A stretch of 64,000 bases of DNA from contig JANWXD010000008.1 in assembly GCA_025055455.1 (NCBI GenBank), forward strand, positions 1-64,000. Reading direction: 5' to 3'. This DNA is from Bryobacteraceae bacterium (GTDB taxonomy: Bacteria > Acidobacteriota > Terriglobia > Bryobacterales > Bryobacteraceae). The notes beneath the pieces are model-generated. The model had not been told where the DNA came from. It worked only from the letters and a program-made list of their open reading frames with translations, and did no database searches. Shown here one piece after another: positions 50,859 to 59,801 of this stretch (positions within the stretch are counted from its first letter, which is position 1; each line of letters opens with the position of its first letter). The position numbers and the translations under genes were made by a program.

Positions 50859-51959
50859 TCACTTGGCGAGGAACGGCCAGTGGGGTACCAAGGAATACCC
50901 AAAGCGCGCCATGGCCAAGTACGCCGCCCCAGCGACCAGCAATAACACGCCGGCCCCGACCAGCATCACCCGGCGCCAGGGGAAGCGCCGGTGCTCGCGA
51001 TGCAGCACCAACAGGTAGCTGGCAAAAACGCCCACAAAGTAGAGAAGGCACATCGGCACGGAGAACAGCATCAGGTTGAACACGTCGGGAGTGGGCGTGA
51101 TGAGCGCCGCCGCCACGACGATGATGAGGATGGCGTAGCGCGTGTTGCGAATCAGGAAACGCGGCGAGACCACGCGCAGCAGCGTCAGGAAGAAGATCAG
51201 GACCGGCAGCTCGAAAATCAGCCCGATGCCCAGCGTGACATTGACGAACAGGTCGAAATACTCCGTCAGCGAGACGACCGGTTTGACGTTGATATCCCGC
51301 CCGATGCTCAACAGGAACTCCAGGCCGAAGCGGAAGGCCACGAAGTAGGCGAAAAGGCCGCCCAGGATGAATAGACCCGCCGTGCAAATGATGAAAGGCG
51401 CGGCCCAGCGCCGTTCGCGCCGGTACAGGCCAGGCGCAATGAAGGCCCACGCCTGATACAGCACCCAGGGCGAGGCCAGGAAGATGGCGGTGAGCATCGG
51501 CACTTTGACCCAGATGGTGAGGAAGGCGTCCATGGGCTTGATCTGCGCCAGACTGGGCTCAGCGCCGATGCGCCGCAGCGCCTCGACCGCCGGCGCGCTG
51601 ATGATCAGCCAGAGCTGGTTGGCAAACACCAGACAGAAGACGAAGGCGACGCCGATGCCGGCCAACGCCAGCAGGATGCGCATCCGCAGCTCTTCGAGAT
51701 GCTCCATGAAGGACATCCGGAGCATCTCCTCTTCCTCCTCTTCTTCGGCATCCCGCTCTGGCGGTTTCGAGGGAGGCAGACCGGCGGCGCCCGCCGCGGT
51801 AGCGGGCGAAGCCAGGGGTGGAATCTCCTGTTGCCCGGAGGTCCCCGCACCCTCTGCACGAGCGTCGGCACCTGCGGCTTGCGTCTCGGAAATTCCCGCA
51901 CTCGCGAGGGCTTCCGCGGCGGGAGGCGGCGCTCCCTGTTCTTCCTCGTGGAAACTCAT
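50859..51959 (-). CDS. tatC: Sec-independent protein translocase subunit TatC
   Basis: A 366-residue inner-membrane protein. An unusually long acidic and Ala/Pro-rich N-terminus of about 75 residues is followed by SFMEHLEELRMRILLAL and six hydrophobic helices. TatC motifs are seen in MDAFLTIWVK, SPWVLYQAWAFIAPGLYRRER and FELPVLIFFL, and the periplasmic cap and the Glu/Gln recognition region are intact. It forms the receptor for twin-arginine signal peptides. The Tat substrates in this same window (24044, 28065, 52557) would depend on it. Confidence 0.94.
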   Translation of the reverse strand: MSFHEEEQGAPPPAAEALASAGISETQAAGADARAEGAGTSGQQEIPPLASPATAAGAAGLPPSKPPERDAEEEEEEEMLRMSFMEHLEELRMRILLALAGIGVAFVFCLVFANQLWLIISAPAVEALRRIGAEPSLAQIKPMDAFLTIWVKVPMLTAIFLASPWVLYQAWAFIAPGLYRRERRWAAPFIICTAGLFILGGLFAYFVAFRFGLEFLLSIGRDINVKPVVSLTEYFDLFVNVTLGIGLIFELPVLIFFLTLLRVVSPRFLIRNTRYAILIIVVAAALITPTPDVFNLMLFSVPMCLLYFVGVFASYLLVLHREHRRFPWRRVMLVGAGVLLLVAGAAYLAMARFGYSLVPHWPFLAK

Positions 51960-51973
51960 CCGATCCGGGTCGT

Positions 51974-52468
51974 CTAGGAGGAGACCGCCTGCGAGTCAGG
52001 CGTGACGGCCGGGCGAGTCGCGGCCGCGGATTCGCGTTCGCCCGATGCCGCGCCCGAAGCCGGCGGCGCGGTCCCCGTTTCCGGCGTGCGTGCCGGTCCC
52101 GCAGATCCGGCAGCAGAGTCGGCGCCCTGAGTTGCGGATGCGCTGACGGCAGACGAGGCTGAGGAGGTGGAGTCCCAGGAGCCGGAAGAGTAGTCGCTGT
52201 AGCCGTCGTAGGAGTCGTAGTTGTACGAGGAATCGTAGCTGTACAACTCGTTCTGGTAGCTGGTCGTGATCTCCTTGAGCGCCTGGCTTTCCTGCTCCAG
52301 GCTCCGCATCTCCCGGTCCCAAGTGGCCTTCAGGTCATTGGATGCGCGGCGGAATTCGGTGATGGCTTTGCCAATGGTTCTTCCGAGTTCCGGCAATTTC
52401 CGCGGGCCGAAGATGAGCAGGGCAAGAATAAAGATGAAAATCGTTTCTTGCCAGCCCAGGGGACCCAT
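51974..52468 (-). CDS. tatA: TatA/TatB-type translocase subunit with Tyr/Ser-rich tail
   Basis: A 164-residue protein with the usual N-terminal helix (ETIFIFILALLIFGPRKLPEL) and amphipathic helix (GRTIGKAITEFRRA). The helix and length suit TatB or a long TatA. Beyond residue 75 is a low-complexity segment of repeated Tyr/Ser/Asp (SYDSSYNYDSYDGYSDY) followed by Ser/Ala/Pro-rich sequence. GGAGGAGCGTGA precedes the ATG. It is 15 nt upstream of tatC, so the two are cotranscribed. Confidence 0.88.
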   Translation of the reverse strand: MGPLGWQETIFIFILALLIFGPRKLPELGRTIGKAITEFRRASNDLKATWDREMRSLEQESQALKEITTSYQNELYSYDSSYNYDSYDGYSDYSSGSWDSTSSASSAVSASATQGADSAAGSAGPARTPETGTAPPASGAASGERESAAATRPAVTPDSQAVSS

Positions 52469-52556
52469 TCACGCTCCTCCAGTTGCGTTCGAGATAACCG
52501 CTTCCATGATAGCACCGCGCGGGGCCAGCGGGATCGAGGCGAGGTGCGAATGCCGC

Positions 52557-53837
52557 TCAGACGCTGGGATATTGCCATGGCGCCCGATACGGCCGCTGGA
52601 GCAGTCGATTGGCCTCGGGGTCGCCGACGACCTCCTCCTTTTCCCCATCCCACTGGACGCTGCGGCCCAACTTCCAGCTGAGCATGCCGAGCAGGCTCAT
52701 GTTCGTGGAGCGGTGGCCGATTTCGATGTCGCACACCGGGCGACGCCCGGTCCGGATAGCCTCCAGAAAGTCGGCCCACAGCTCACGGATGTTCTGGTCG
52801 TCCGGCTGGCCCAGTTTGGGATCCTCGTGAAGGATGGGCTTGTTTTTGTCGGCGGGATAGAAGGTCCACCCGTCGAGCCACCCCATGTGGAAGGTTCCCT
52901 CGGTGCCGTAAAAGTAGCAGCCGATGTTGGTCTTTTCGGCGTTGTTGCCGGCGTACAGACGGTGTTCCCAAACCGCGGTGAAGGATTCGAACTCGAAGGT
53001 GGCCACCTGCGTGTCCGGAGCGTCGGTCGAGTCCTGTTTGATGTGGCGGCCCCCCGTCGAGTAGACTCTGCGCGGCCACTTTTCCTCGGTCCACCAAAGG
53101 ATCTGATCCATCCAATGGATCCCCCAGTCGCCGAGCGTGCCATTGGCGTAATCCAGGAACTGGCGAAATCCGCGCGGGTGAATGGCCTTATTGAACGGCC
53201 GCAAGGGTGCCGGGCCGCACCACATGTTCCAGTCGAGCCCCGCAGGCGGATCCGAGTCGGGCGTCTTCTTGCCCGGCCCGCCCGGGTAGTGCACGAAGGC
53301 CCGCACCATGCCGATCTTGCCTGCGCGGCCCGACTTGAGAAACTGCATGCCGGAGACATTGTGAGGAGAAACGCGGCGATGGGTGCCCACCTGTACCACG
53401 CGGCCGGCCTCGCGTGCTGCCTTCACCATGGCGCGCCCCTCCCGGATGGTGTGGCCGACGGGTTTTTCCACATAGACGTGAGCGCCGGCCTCGATAGCGG
53501 CGATGGTGTTCAAAGCGTGCCAGTGGTCCGGGGTGGCCACGATGGCTATTTCCGGTTTCTCCTTCGCGAGCAGATCACGGTAATCTTTGTAGCGGCGCGG
53601 GCGGTCGGAGGTGAGCTTTTCGATCTCGGCGCCCGCGGGATTGAGATGATTGTCGTCCACATCGCACAAGCCCACCACCTGGACCTGTCCCGACTCCAGG
53701 GCGCAGCGGAGAATGTTCATCCCCCACCAACCCGTGCCGATCAGCACCGTGCGGAATTTCTTGTCCCGCTGCGCCAGAAGGGGAACGGCGCCTAACGACG
53801 TGGCGAAAAACTTGCGGCGGCTTACGTTGTCTTGCAT
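52557..53837 (-). CDS. Tat-exported Gfo/Idh/MocA-family oxidoreductase, second copy
   Basis: A 426-residue protein. A Tat signal (SRRKFFATSLGAVPLL) precedes a Rossmann domain (TVLIGTGWWGMNILRC). EKPVGHTIREG holds the catalytic Lys, and the substrate domain has GDWGIHWMDQ with the conserved His. A NAD(P)-dependent sugar dehydrogenase is likely; the ligand is unknown. GAGGTC precedes the ATG at 53837. It is divergent from the radical SAM gene. Confidence 0.88.
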   Translation of the reverse strand: MQDNVSRRKFFATSLGAVPLLAQRDKKFRTVLIGTGWWGMNILRCALESGQVQVVGLCDVDDNHLNPAGAEIEKLTSDRPRRYKDYRDLLAKEKPEIAIVATPDHWHALNTIAAIEAGAHVYVEKPVGHTIREGRAMVKAAREAGRVVQVGTHRRVSPHNVSGMQFLKSGRAGKIGMVRAFVHYPGGPGKKTPDSDPPAGLDWNMWCGPAPLRPFNKAIHPRGFRQFLDYANGTLGDWGIHWMDQILWWTEEKWPRRVYSTGGRHIKQDSTDAPDTQVATFEFESFTAVWEHRLYAGNNAEKTNIGCYFYGTEGTFHMGWLDGWTFYPADKNKPILHEDPKLGQPDDQNIRELWADFLEAIRTGRRPVCDIEIGHRSTNMSLLGMLSWKLGRSVQWDGEKEEVVGDPEANRLLQRPYRAPWQYPSV

Positions 53838-54005
53838 GACGGACCTCGCAGACCGGGTGCGCCCGGTGGCATTCGACCCTACGATTTTCTGCCGCCCGAG
53901 CCCGCCAGTCAAGCACGAACGCGCCCGCCGACCGGGGCTCGATCGGTCGGACGGAAAATCCCCGCGGAGCTTGACCTGGGGCGAAGAAAAGGAGAAAATA
54001 AGAGC

Positions 54006-55046
54006 GTGCTCTTCCCCGATGTTCCTCAGATGCGCCTCGTGGGCATCGCCCGTTTGGCGGCCGAGAGCGCGCCCCTCCAGGCCAAGCGCAGCGTCGGCTA
54101 CTCCCGTTTGGCGACGCGCAGCCTCATCAATCGCTGCTCCAGCCCGCGCATGCCCTTCCGCTGGACCATCAACCCTTACCGCGGTTGCGAGTTCGCCTGC
54201 CGCTACTGCTACGCCCGCTACACGCACGAGTTCATGGAGTTGCGCGATCCCTGGGATTTCGAGCGGAAAATCTTCGCCAAGGCCTTCGACGCCGCGGCGT
54301 TTCGCGCCGAGCTCGCCCGTGTGCCTGCGCACGAGGAAATCGCCATCGGGACGGCCACGGATCCTTACCAGCCAGCCGAGCGGCGCTTCGGCATCACGCG
54401 GAGCATTCTGTCGGTGCTGGCCGAGGAACGCGGACGCCGTCTGTCGCTGACGACGAAATCCGACCTGATCCGGCGGGATCTCGGCCTGCTCCAGCGCATC
54501 GCCCGCGCCAACGTGCTCGCCGTGAACATCACCATCACCACACTCGATGAGAAGCTGGCGCGGCTTCTCGAACCGCTGGCGCCGCGCCCTTCGCTTCGTC
54601 TGGCGGCCGTCCGGGTGCTGGCCGGCGGGGGCATCGCGGTGGGTGTGTTGCCGAATCCGATTCTTCCCGGCTTGACGGACGGGGAAGGCAATCTGGACCG
54701 GGTGGCCGAGGCGGCAGCACAGGCCGGGGCCCGCTGGTTTGGCGGCGGGCTCGTCTACTTGAAGCCGTGTGCCCAAGCGGTCTTCTTCCCATTCCTCGAG
54801 CGGCACTTTCCCCACTTGCTGGACTACTACCGCCGCATGTTTTCCCACAGCGCCTTCGTTCGCGGGCCGTACGTCGCCGAGATGCGCCGGCGGCTGGAGC
54901 GGATCCGGGCCCGTCACGGGCTCGGCACCGCTCCCATCGAATATGTGCCGGAGCTCGCCGGTGAGGCGCAGGGAGAGCTGTTCGTGTGCGAGGCGGCGTC
55001 TCAGACGCTCGCTACCGGGCAAGGTGACTGCCGAATGATGGCGTAG
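54006..55046 (+). CDS. Radical SAM protein of the Rv2578c / spore-photolyase-like group
   Basis: A 346-residue radical SAM enzyme. The cluster motif is CEFACRYCYAR (CxxxCxxC, binding [4Fe-4S]). Downstream it has IGTATDPYQPAERRFGITR and the family's LSLTTKSDLIRRDL; a 4-Cys C-terminal site is not seen. Relatives repair or modify DNA, but the substrate of this group is undetermined. The frame opens at 53832; GTG 54006 is chosen because AAGGAG lies 11 nt upstream, and ATG 54030 is an alternative. The 3' end runs 46 nt into the convergent Usp gene. Confidence 0.85.
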   Translation: MLFPDVPQMRLVGIARLAAESAPLQAKRSVGYSRLATRSLINRCSSPRMPFRWTINPYRGCEFACRYCYARYTHEFMELRDPWDFERKIFAKAFDAAAFRAELARVPAHEEIAIGTATDPYQPAERRFGITRSILSVLAEERGRRLSLTTKSDLIRRDLGLLQRIARANVLAVNITITTLDEKLARLLEPLAPRPSLRLAAVRVLAGGGIAVGVLPNPILPGLTDGEGNLDRVAEAAAQAGARWFGGGLVYLKPCAQAVFFPFLERHFPHLLDYYRRMFSHSAFVRGPYVAEMRRRLERIRARHGLGTAPIEYVPELAGEAQGELFVCEAASQTLATGQGDCRMMA

Positions 55047-55873
55047 GCATTGGTGCGGAGCCGGCCGAAGATGCCCGTGGCCGAGCCGCGCCCGATCACC
55101 AAGACGCTCGCCTTCACTTTTTCTGCCGCCTCGGCGACCACCCGCGGCGCATCACCCGGCTCGATCAGGACCTCGGCGTGGGAGCTGGCTTGCTGCTGGA
55201 GCCGGGCGATCTCTTTGCGCGCTTCCTCGGCCAGATGCTCGCGCCATTGCGGGTCGAAATATTCCCCCGCCCTGCCCTCGATCGAGGGAGTCGCATGGAT
55301 CACGGAAAGGCGGGCCTGGAACGCCTGCGCCAGCCAGGACGCCCACTCCAGCACTTTCGAGCTTTGGGGCCCGAGGTCCAGCGCGGCCAGCACATGGGTG
55401 ATGGAGATGGCAGGCGCGGGCGGGGCCTCCTCCAAGTGCACGCCCGTCCAGACCGGACAGTCGGCGTCGTGCAGAACCTTCGCGGTCACCGAGCCGAGGA
55501 TGAAGCGGCGGAACGGACCGTAGCCGTGGGTCGGCATCACGATGAGGTTCACACGCTCCTGATGGGCAAATTCCACGATTTTGCGGGCAGGGTCGCCTTC
55601 CAGAATGACGCGCCGCACGGCGAGGTGCGCCAGCTCGTCGCGCAAGAAACTGTCCAGTTCCTGACGCACTTGAGCCGCCCGCGTGACGAACACCTCGTTC
55701 AAGACCGACCCACCCACCTCCAGGGCGCTGAATTCATAGTGCGGGGGCGGCAGCACATGCAGCAGCACCAGCTCGGAGCCGAAACGGGCGGCGAGGGCTT
55801 CGGCGTAGTGCGCCGCCCCGGCGGACCGATTGGAAAAATCCACCGGGACCAGAATCTTGCTCAACGAGGGCAT
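55001..55873 (-). CDS. Tandem universal stress protein (two Usp domains)
   Basis: A 290-residue protein made of two UspA domains. The first has KILVPVDFSNRS and the nucleotide loop PTHGYGPFRRFILGS; the second has HVLAALDLGPQSSKVL and IGRGSATGIFGRLRTNA. Paired Usp domains bind ATP and are induced in stress in other bacteria. AAGGAGG sits 5 nt before the ATG at 55873. The stop overlaps the radical SAM gene on the opposite strand by 46 nt. Confidence 0.9.
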   Translation of the reverse strand: MPSLSKILVPVDFSNRSAGAAHYAEALAARFGSELVLLHVLPPPHYEFSALEVGGSVLNEVFVTRAAQVRQELDSFLRDELAHLAVRRVILEGDPARKIVEFAHQERVNLIVMPTHGYGPFRRFILGSVTAKVLHDADCPVWTGVHLEEAPPAPAISITHVLAALDLGPQSSKVLEWASWLAQAFQARLSVIHATPSIEGRAGEYFDPQWREHLAEEARKEIARLQQQASSHAEVLIEPGDAPRVVAEAAEKVKASVLVIGRGSATGIFGRLRTNAYAIIRQSPCPVASV

Positions 55874-55922
55874 GGCGGCCTCCTTCCCTGTTGACGTTAG
55901 CAAAGCCGACGCCGATTCGGCG

Positions 55923-57386
55923 TCACTTGGCAGCGCCGTTGGTGACCAGCCCCAGGTCGGTCAAGATCTTCGGCGCCGGCTCATCCATGGCCAGGACCTG
56001 GTGGCAGGTGTTGCAATCCTGGGTGATTGTTTTCCCGTCCGCGCTGGTGTGGGCTTCATCGTGGCATCGAAAGCATCCCGGAAAATCGGTATGGCCGATG
56101 TGATTCGGATACGTCCCCCAAGTGACTCTCATCTCGGGAAAGACGTTGCGCAGATAGATCGCCGTCAGCGCTCGAGCGGCCCGTTCGATTTCCAGCCGCT
56201 GCTGCTGGTACACGGCGGGATAGTTTTCCCGGTAGAAGGCATGGAGTGCGGCGGGTATGCGGCGAGCTGCGTCCTCGCGGCTCGGGTACGCCGCCTTGAG
56301 CAGCGTCACCGCCTGCCGCTTGACGAAGGGCAAGCTTGGCGAGATGTCCCCTCCGGCCATGGCGTGGTCCACGGCCCGCTCGGGCAGTTCGAAAGTATGC
56401 GTGGGACGGTTATGGCAGTCCATGCAGTCCATGGTGCGGATGGGGAGATTCTTGATCTGTTCGGGTTTGGCGTCGGCGGCCAGATAGGTCCTCACGCCGG
56501 CCCCGGGCCGGGTCACCTCGACCCACGGGATCGTCTGCCGCGCCTCGTCGGCATGGGCGTAACGAATCACGACTCCTTCGCCGAGATGGGCCCCGTGGAT
56601 GCCGGGACCTCCCTTGCGTCCCCCGCCGATACGCATCAGCAAGACGGTCTTGGTCCGGCTGTTGGCCTCGTCCTCGGCAAACTTGTCGACGATGCGTAGG
56701 CGGTCGGCCCCGAACTTCTGAGGCCAGTGGCAGGTTTCGCAGGTTTCCCGCGCCGGCCGGAGGTTATGGACTGGGGTGGGGATGGGGCGCGAATAAGTGT
56801 TGAAGGCGACGGCGAACACCTGGCCGACGCCAGAGAGCTTGCTGCGCACGAACCACGAGGCGCCCGGGCCGATGTGACAGGCGACGCACGACACCCGCGA
56901 GTGGGGTGAGTTCTGATAGGCGGTAAATTCCGGCGCCATGACCGTGTGGCAGGCTTGCCCGCAAAACGTGACGCTGTCCATATAGGTGACGGCTTTATAA
57001 CTGGCTTGGCCGGCGATGAGCACGTTGACCACGGTCGTCGCCCCCACGAAGATCACCAGCCGCCGCAGGTCCACGTTCCGCCAATTCAAAGGAAGGCCCG
57101 TCGGATTCTGCCCCCGGCGCCGTTCCCGCCGGAACTCCCAGTAAATCCCCAGCGGGATGATCAGCAGGCCCCCGACGAAGACCGCAGGAACCACTAAGAA
57201 CAGAAGGATCCCCAGGTACGGGTTGTCCAGCTCGCGCCGCATCGAGATCGGCAGCGAAAACAGCCAGAAGACAGCCGAGGAGGTGACCAAAACGACGCCT
57301 GTCAGGCTGATCCAGTTATTGGACAGATGGACGATCGGACTGAGCCAGGCGCCGGCTTTTTCACGCCAGGAATGGAATCGGTTCAT
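55923..57386 (-). CDS. NapC/NirT-like membrane-anchored multiheme cytochrome c
   Basis: A 487-residue cytochrome. Two N-terminal helices and a third hydrophobic stretch anchor it in the inner membrane. Heme sites are CGQACH (a CxxxCH spacing), CVACH, CETCH, CMDCH, CFRCH and CNTCH, so five canonical and one extended motif. Quinol oxidation and electron transfer to periplasmic partners is typical of NapC/NirT proteins. The ATG overlaps the stop of the 9-heme b-type protein gene (ATGA, 57383-57386). Together they would link the quinone pool to periplasmic or extracellular electron transfer. Confidence 0.88.
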   Translation of the reverse strand: MNRFHSWREKAGAWLSPIVHLSNNWISLTGVVLVTSSAVFWLFSLPISMRRELDNPYLGILLFLVVPAVFVGGLLIIPLGIYWEFRRERRRGQNPTGLPLNWRNVDLRRLVIFVGATTVVNVLIAGQASYKAVTYMDSVTFCGQACHTVMAPEFTAYQNSPHSRVSCVACHIGPGASWFVRSKLSGVGQVFAVAFNTYSRPIPTPVHNLRPARETCETCHWPQKFGADRLRIVDKFAEDEANSRTKTVLLMRIGGGRKGGPGIHGAHLGEGVVIRYAHADEARQTIPWVEVTRPGAGVRTYLAADAKPEQIKNLPIRTMDCMDCHNRPTHTFELPERAVDHAMAGGDISPSLPFVKRQAVTLLKAAYPSREDAARRIPAALHAFYRENYPAVYQQQRLEIERAARALTAIYLRNVFPEMRVTWGTYPNHIGHTDFPGCFRCHDEAHTSADGKTITQDCNTCHQVLAMDEPAPKILTDLGLVTNGAAK

Positions 57387-59053
57387 GATTCGCTCGACTC
57401 CCGTTGCTCGGCGTCCGATTCGGCGACGGAAGGCTGCGGCCGCCGCCGGACGCTGCGGCCCGTGAGCCAGGCCGGATCCATCGGGTAGACTTCGGGATCG
57501 AAAATGACCGCGTAGAAGTGCCAGACGACGATTGCGAGCGTGGCCAGAACGGCTTCATAGAAATGCACCGTGGTGGCAAAATCGAGCCACACTTTGGGCA
57601 GGTAGGCCAGCATGAAATCCGTGGCCCACAATGCGATGCCCGTGATGGCCATGATCGCCGTGCCCCAGACCACGGCCCAGTATTCCGCCTTCTCGACGTA
57701 GCTATGCCTGGATAAGATGGGCCTCTGCCGTCGCAAGCCGAGCAGCCAGGCGAGATTGTGCAGGGCTTCCCGCGCGTCTTGGGCGCGGGGCATCAACTCC
57801 TTCCAGTGGCGGCGCAAGTTCCGGTCCACCACGAGCGAGATGACGTGCATCACCGCCACGGCTATTAGGACCACTCCGGCCACGCGATGCACGGTCGCCC
57901 GCACCGGGAACACATGCTCCCAGGCCACGAGCGGACGGGCCCACCACTGGTCGGAGTACTTCAGCGCGAAACCGGTCCAGACCAGCACGGCAAAGGAGAC
58001 GACCAGGAGGGCGTGCTGGATGCGCTCGAAGCGGTGCATGCGCACTTCATACAAGCGAACTTCAAGGGACGGCGGCACGGCCGTGGCCACAGCCACGCCG
58101 GGGTTGCCGAAGCGCAGGCGCCAGAGTTTTCGGATCCAGTCGGCGCCGTTATGAAGCAGCATCAGACCGATCGTCAGGGGGATCAGGGTGAGGTAAAACA
58201 CCCTCGCCCACCGCACCGGCGTCGGTTCGCCCTCCCCCTCGACCCAATGAATGCGTCCGATAGCGAAACGCTTGCCTGCCCCGGGATGGCATTGCCCGCA
58301 AGTCGCGGCCAGATTCTTCGGATGGGTCATCGAGCGCGGATCGCTCGAGGGAAGGATGTTGTGATAGCCGTGGCAACTGGCGCAATTGGCGACGGTCTGC
58401 GAGCCGGCCTTGGCCGCCAGTCCGTGAAAAGAGGCCTCGTAGCTGACCACACGATCGGCCGGCAACTGGAAGCGCCGGGCGAGCCGAACGTCTCCGTGGC
58501 AGCGCCCGCAGGTTTCCCGGATGTGGGTGCGATGCACCAGGGAGGCCGGGTGCGTGTGCGGCAGCATGGAGTGCTCGCCGTGGCAGTCCGTGCACAGCGG
58601 AGTGTCCGGAATGCCGCGTTGGAGGGCGATCCCGTGGACGCTTTGCCGGTACTGTTCGACGACGTCGCTGTGGCAGAGTCCGCAGGTGTCCACCACCGCC
58701 TGGCGAAACGGCATGGAGCGCGGCGGAAGGACTTGATGCACGTCGCCGTGGCAGACGCCGCAGTCCGGGGCGGCCTCGCCGCGCCGACGGGCTTGGCCGT
58801 GTGCGCCTTCGGCGTCACGCTCCGCGATGTCTTTGTGGCATTGGGCACAGGCCGGGCGCGGCACCCCGGCCGGATGCGGGTACGTTTCATGTTTGGGATG
58901 GCAGGCCACGCAGCCCAGGGTGGCGTGGGCCGTGTCCTTGATCTTGCTGGACTGCTCGTGGCAGGTGGCGCAGTCCAGAGCCTGCGCGGCCAAGCGAATC
59001 CCGCACAGGAGGCTCAGGCCAGTGATCGCGGCGGAGATGCCAACACGCCTCAT
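57383..59053 (-). CDS. Nonaheme cytochrome c fused to cytochrome b561
   Basis: A 556-residue protein. A signal peptide precedes nine CxxCH motifs (CATCH, CVACH, CAQCH, CGVCH, CGLCH, CTDCH, CGRCH, CASCH, CGQCH) within the first 270 residues. From about residue 285 a membrane-bound b561-type domain follows with four to five hydrophobic helices and His candidates in MHRFERIQHAL, HRVAGV and HFYAVIF. This puts a periplasmic multiheme wire on a quinone-linked b-type domain. It is the largest gene of a five-gene operon and is followed by the NapC-like partner. Confidence 0.9.
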   Translation of the reverse strand: MRRVGISAAITGLSLLCGIRLAAQALDCATCHEQSSKIKDTAHATLGCVACHPKHETYPHPAGVPRPACAQCHKDIAERDAEGAHGQARRRGEAAPDCGVCHGDVHQVLPPRSMPFRQAVVDTCGLCHSDVVEQYRQSVHGIALQRGIPDTPLCTDCHGEHSMLPHTHPASLVHRTHIRETCGRCHGDVRLARRFQLPADRVVSYEASFHGLAAKAGSQTVANCASCHGYHNILPSSDPRSMTHPKNLAATCGQCHPGAGKRFAIGRIHWVEGEGEPTPVRWARVFYLTLIPLTIGLMLLHNGADWIRKLWRLRFGNPGVAVATAVPPSLEVRLYEVRMHRFERIQHALLVVSFAVLVWTGFALKYSDQWWARPLVAWEHVFPVRATVHRVAGVVLIAVAVMHVISLVVDRNLRRHWKELMPRAQDAREALHNLAWLLGLRRQRPILSRHSYVEKAEYWAVVWGTAIMAITGIALWATDFMLAYLPKVWLDFATTVHFYEAVLATLAIVVWHFYAVIFDPEVYPMDPAWLTGRSVRRRPQPSVAESDAEQRESSES

Positions 59054-59091
59054 CCGAACTCGCCCAAGCCTCCTGGCGCCACGGCGCGCTG

Positions 59092-59379
59092 CTACCCTCG
59101 ATACTGCGCGCTTTCAATCCAGGCGCGGTACAGGTACAAGCCGCCCAGAATCAGCCCATAGATGAAGGCAATCACGGTGAGCGACTTGCCCCACCGGTCA
59201 ATGGTATCCAATTTTCGGGCGATCTCCATCTGCTGGGCGATGGCAGTGTCGGAAGTGTCCTCGAGGTGAATCACGTCATCCTCGTGGCTGGCGACGCGCC
59301 ACCGGTACACAGCTAGCACGATCACGATGGTCGCCAGAACAGCCCAACTGATCAGCCATGGTGTCAAGTTCCAGTTCAT
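59092..59379 (-). CDS. Small membrane protein of the cytochrome operon
   Basis: A 95-residue protein with two hydrophobic helices (LISWAVLATIVIVLAVY and LTVIAFIYGLILGGLYLY) separated by an acidic loop. No heme or cofactor motif. AAGGGGGAAC precedes the ATG at 59379. It lies 38 nt before the cytochrome gene and 23 nt after the Cys-rich gene, so an assembly or subunit role is likely; its family is not recognised. Confidence 0.7.
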   Translation of the reverse strand: MNWNLTPWLISWAVLATIVIVLAVYRWRVASHEDDVIHLEDTSDTAIAQQMEIARKLDTIDRWGKSLTVIAFIYGLILGGLYLYRAWIESAQYRG

Positions 59380-59402
59380 CGCTCGTTCCCCCTTGGGATC
59401 CT

Positions 59403-59798
59403 TCAAAGCTGCGCTTCCAGGCGCCCGAAGGCCTGTCCGCCGGGCGGCGTCAGCACGCTGCGGTCGAAGGTTTTCCCGGTCGCTTCCTCGATGGCGTCCA
59501 CGACGAGCATCAGGTAGGCATCCAGGGCGCAGCGGACCTGGTCGCGAAGCGCGCAACTGCCGTCCGGCGCCTGCTCGCGGCACAGCGGGCAGACCTGATG
59601 ACGGATCGCTTCGACGTAGGCGGTGATGTCGTCGCTGTGCGTGGACAGGATAGCCCGGGCCACCGCCGGAAACAGGCGGAACAAGGGGCAATCGCTGCCC
59701 TCCAGCCCACATCGGCCGTCCACGGTGCGTTCTGTGCACACGGCACAGATTCTCCGGCGAACGATGGCCTCCAACTCCTCGACGGAACGACCCTGCAT
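59403..59798 (-). CDS. Tandem four-Cys-module protein, function unknown
   Basis: A 131-residue soluble-looking protein with two copies of a C-x2-C-x8-C-x6/7-C module: CAVCTERTVDGRCGLEGSDC-like at about residues 18-37 and CPLCREQAPDGSC with a further Cys at about 70-90. Each set of four Cys could bind zinc or an iron-sulfur cluster. No signal peptide is evident. GGAGG with good spacing precedes the ATG, 3 nt after the receiver-like gene's stop. The position inside the cytochrome operon suggests redox sensing or cluster delivery. Confidence 0.75.
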   Translation of the reverse strand: MQGRSVEELEAIVRRRICAVCTERTVDGRCGLEGSDCPLFRLFPAVARAILSTHSDDITAYVEAIRHQVCPLCREQAPDGSCALRDQVRCALDAYLMLVVDAIEEATGKTFDRSVLTPPGGQAFGRLEAQL

Positions 59799-59801
59799 GG
59801 C

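Noticed and set aside
52557-55022. 821-codon minus-strand open frame
   Set aside because: The Gfo/Idh/MocA start is clear at 53837; the extension is antisense to the radical SAM gene.
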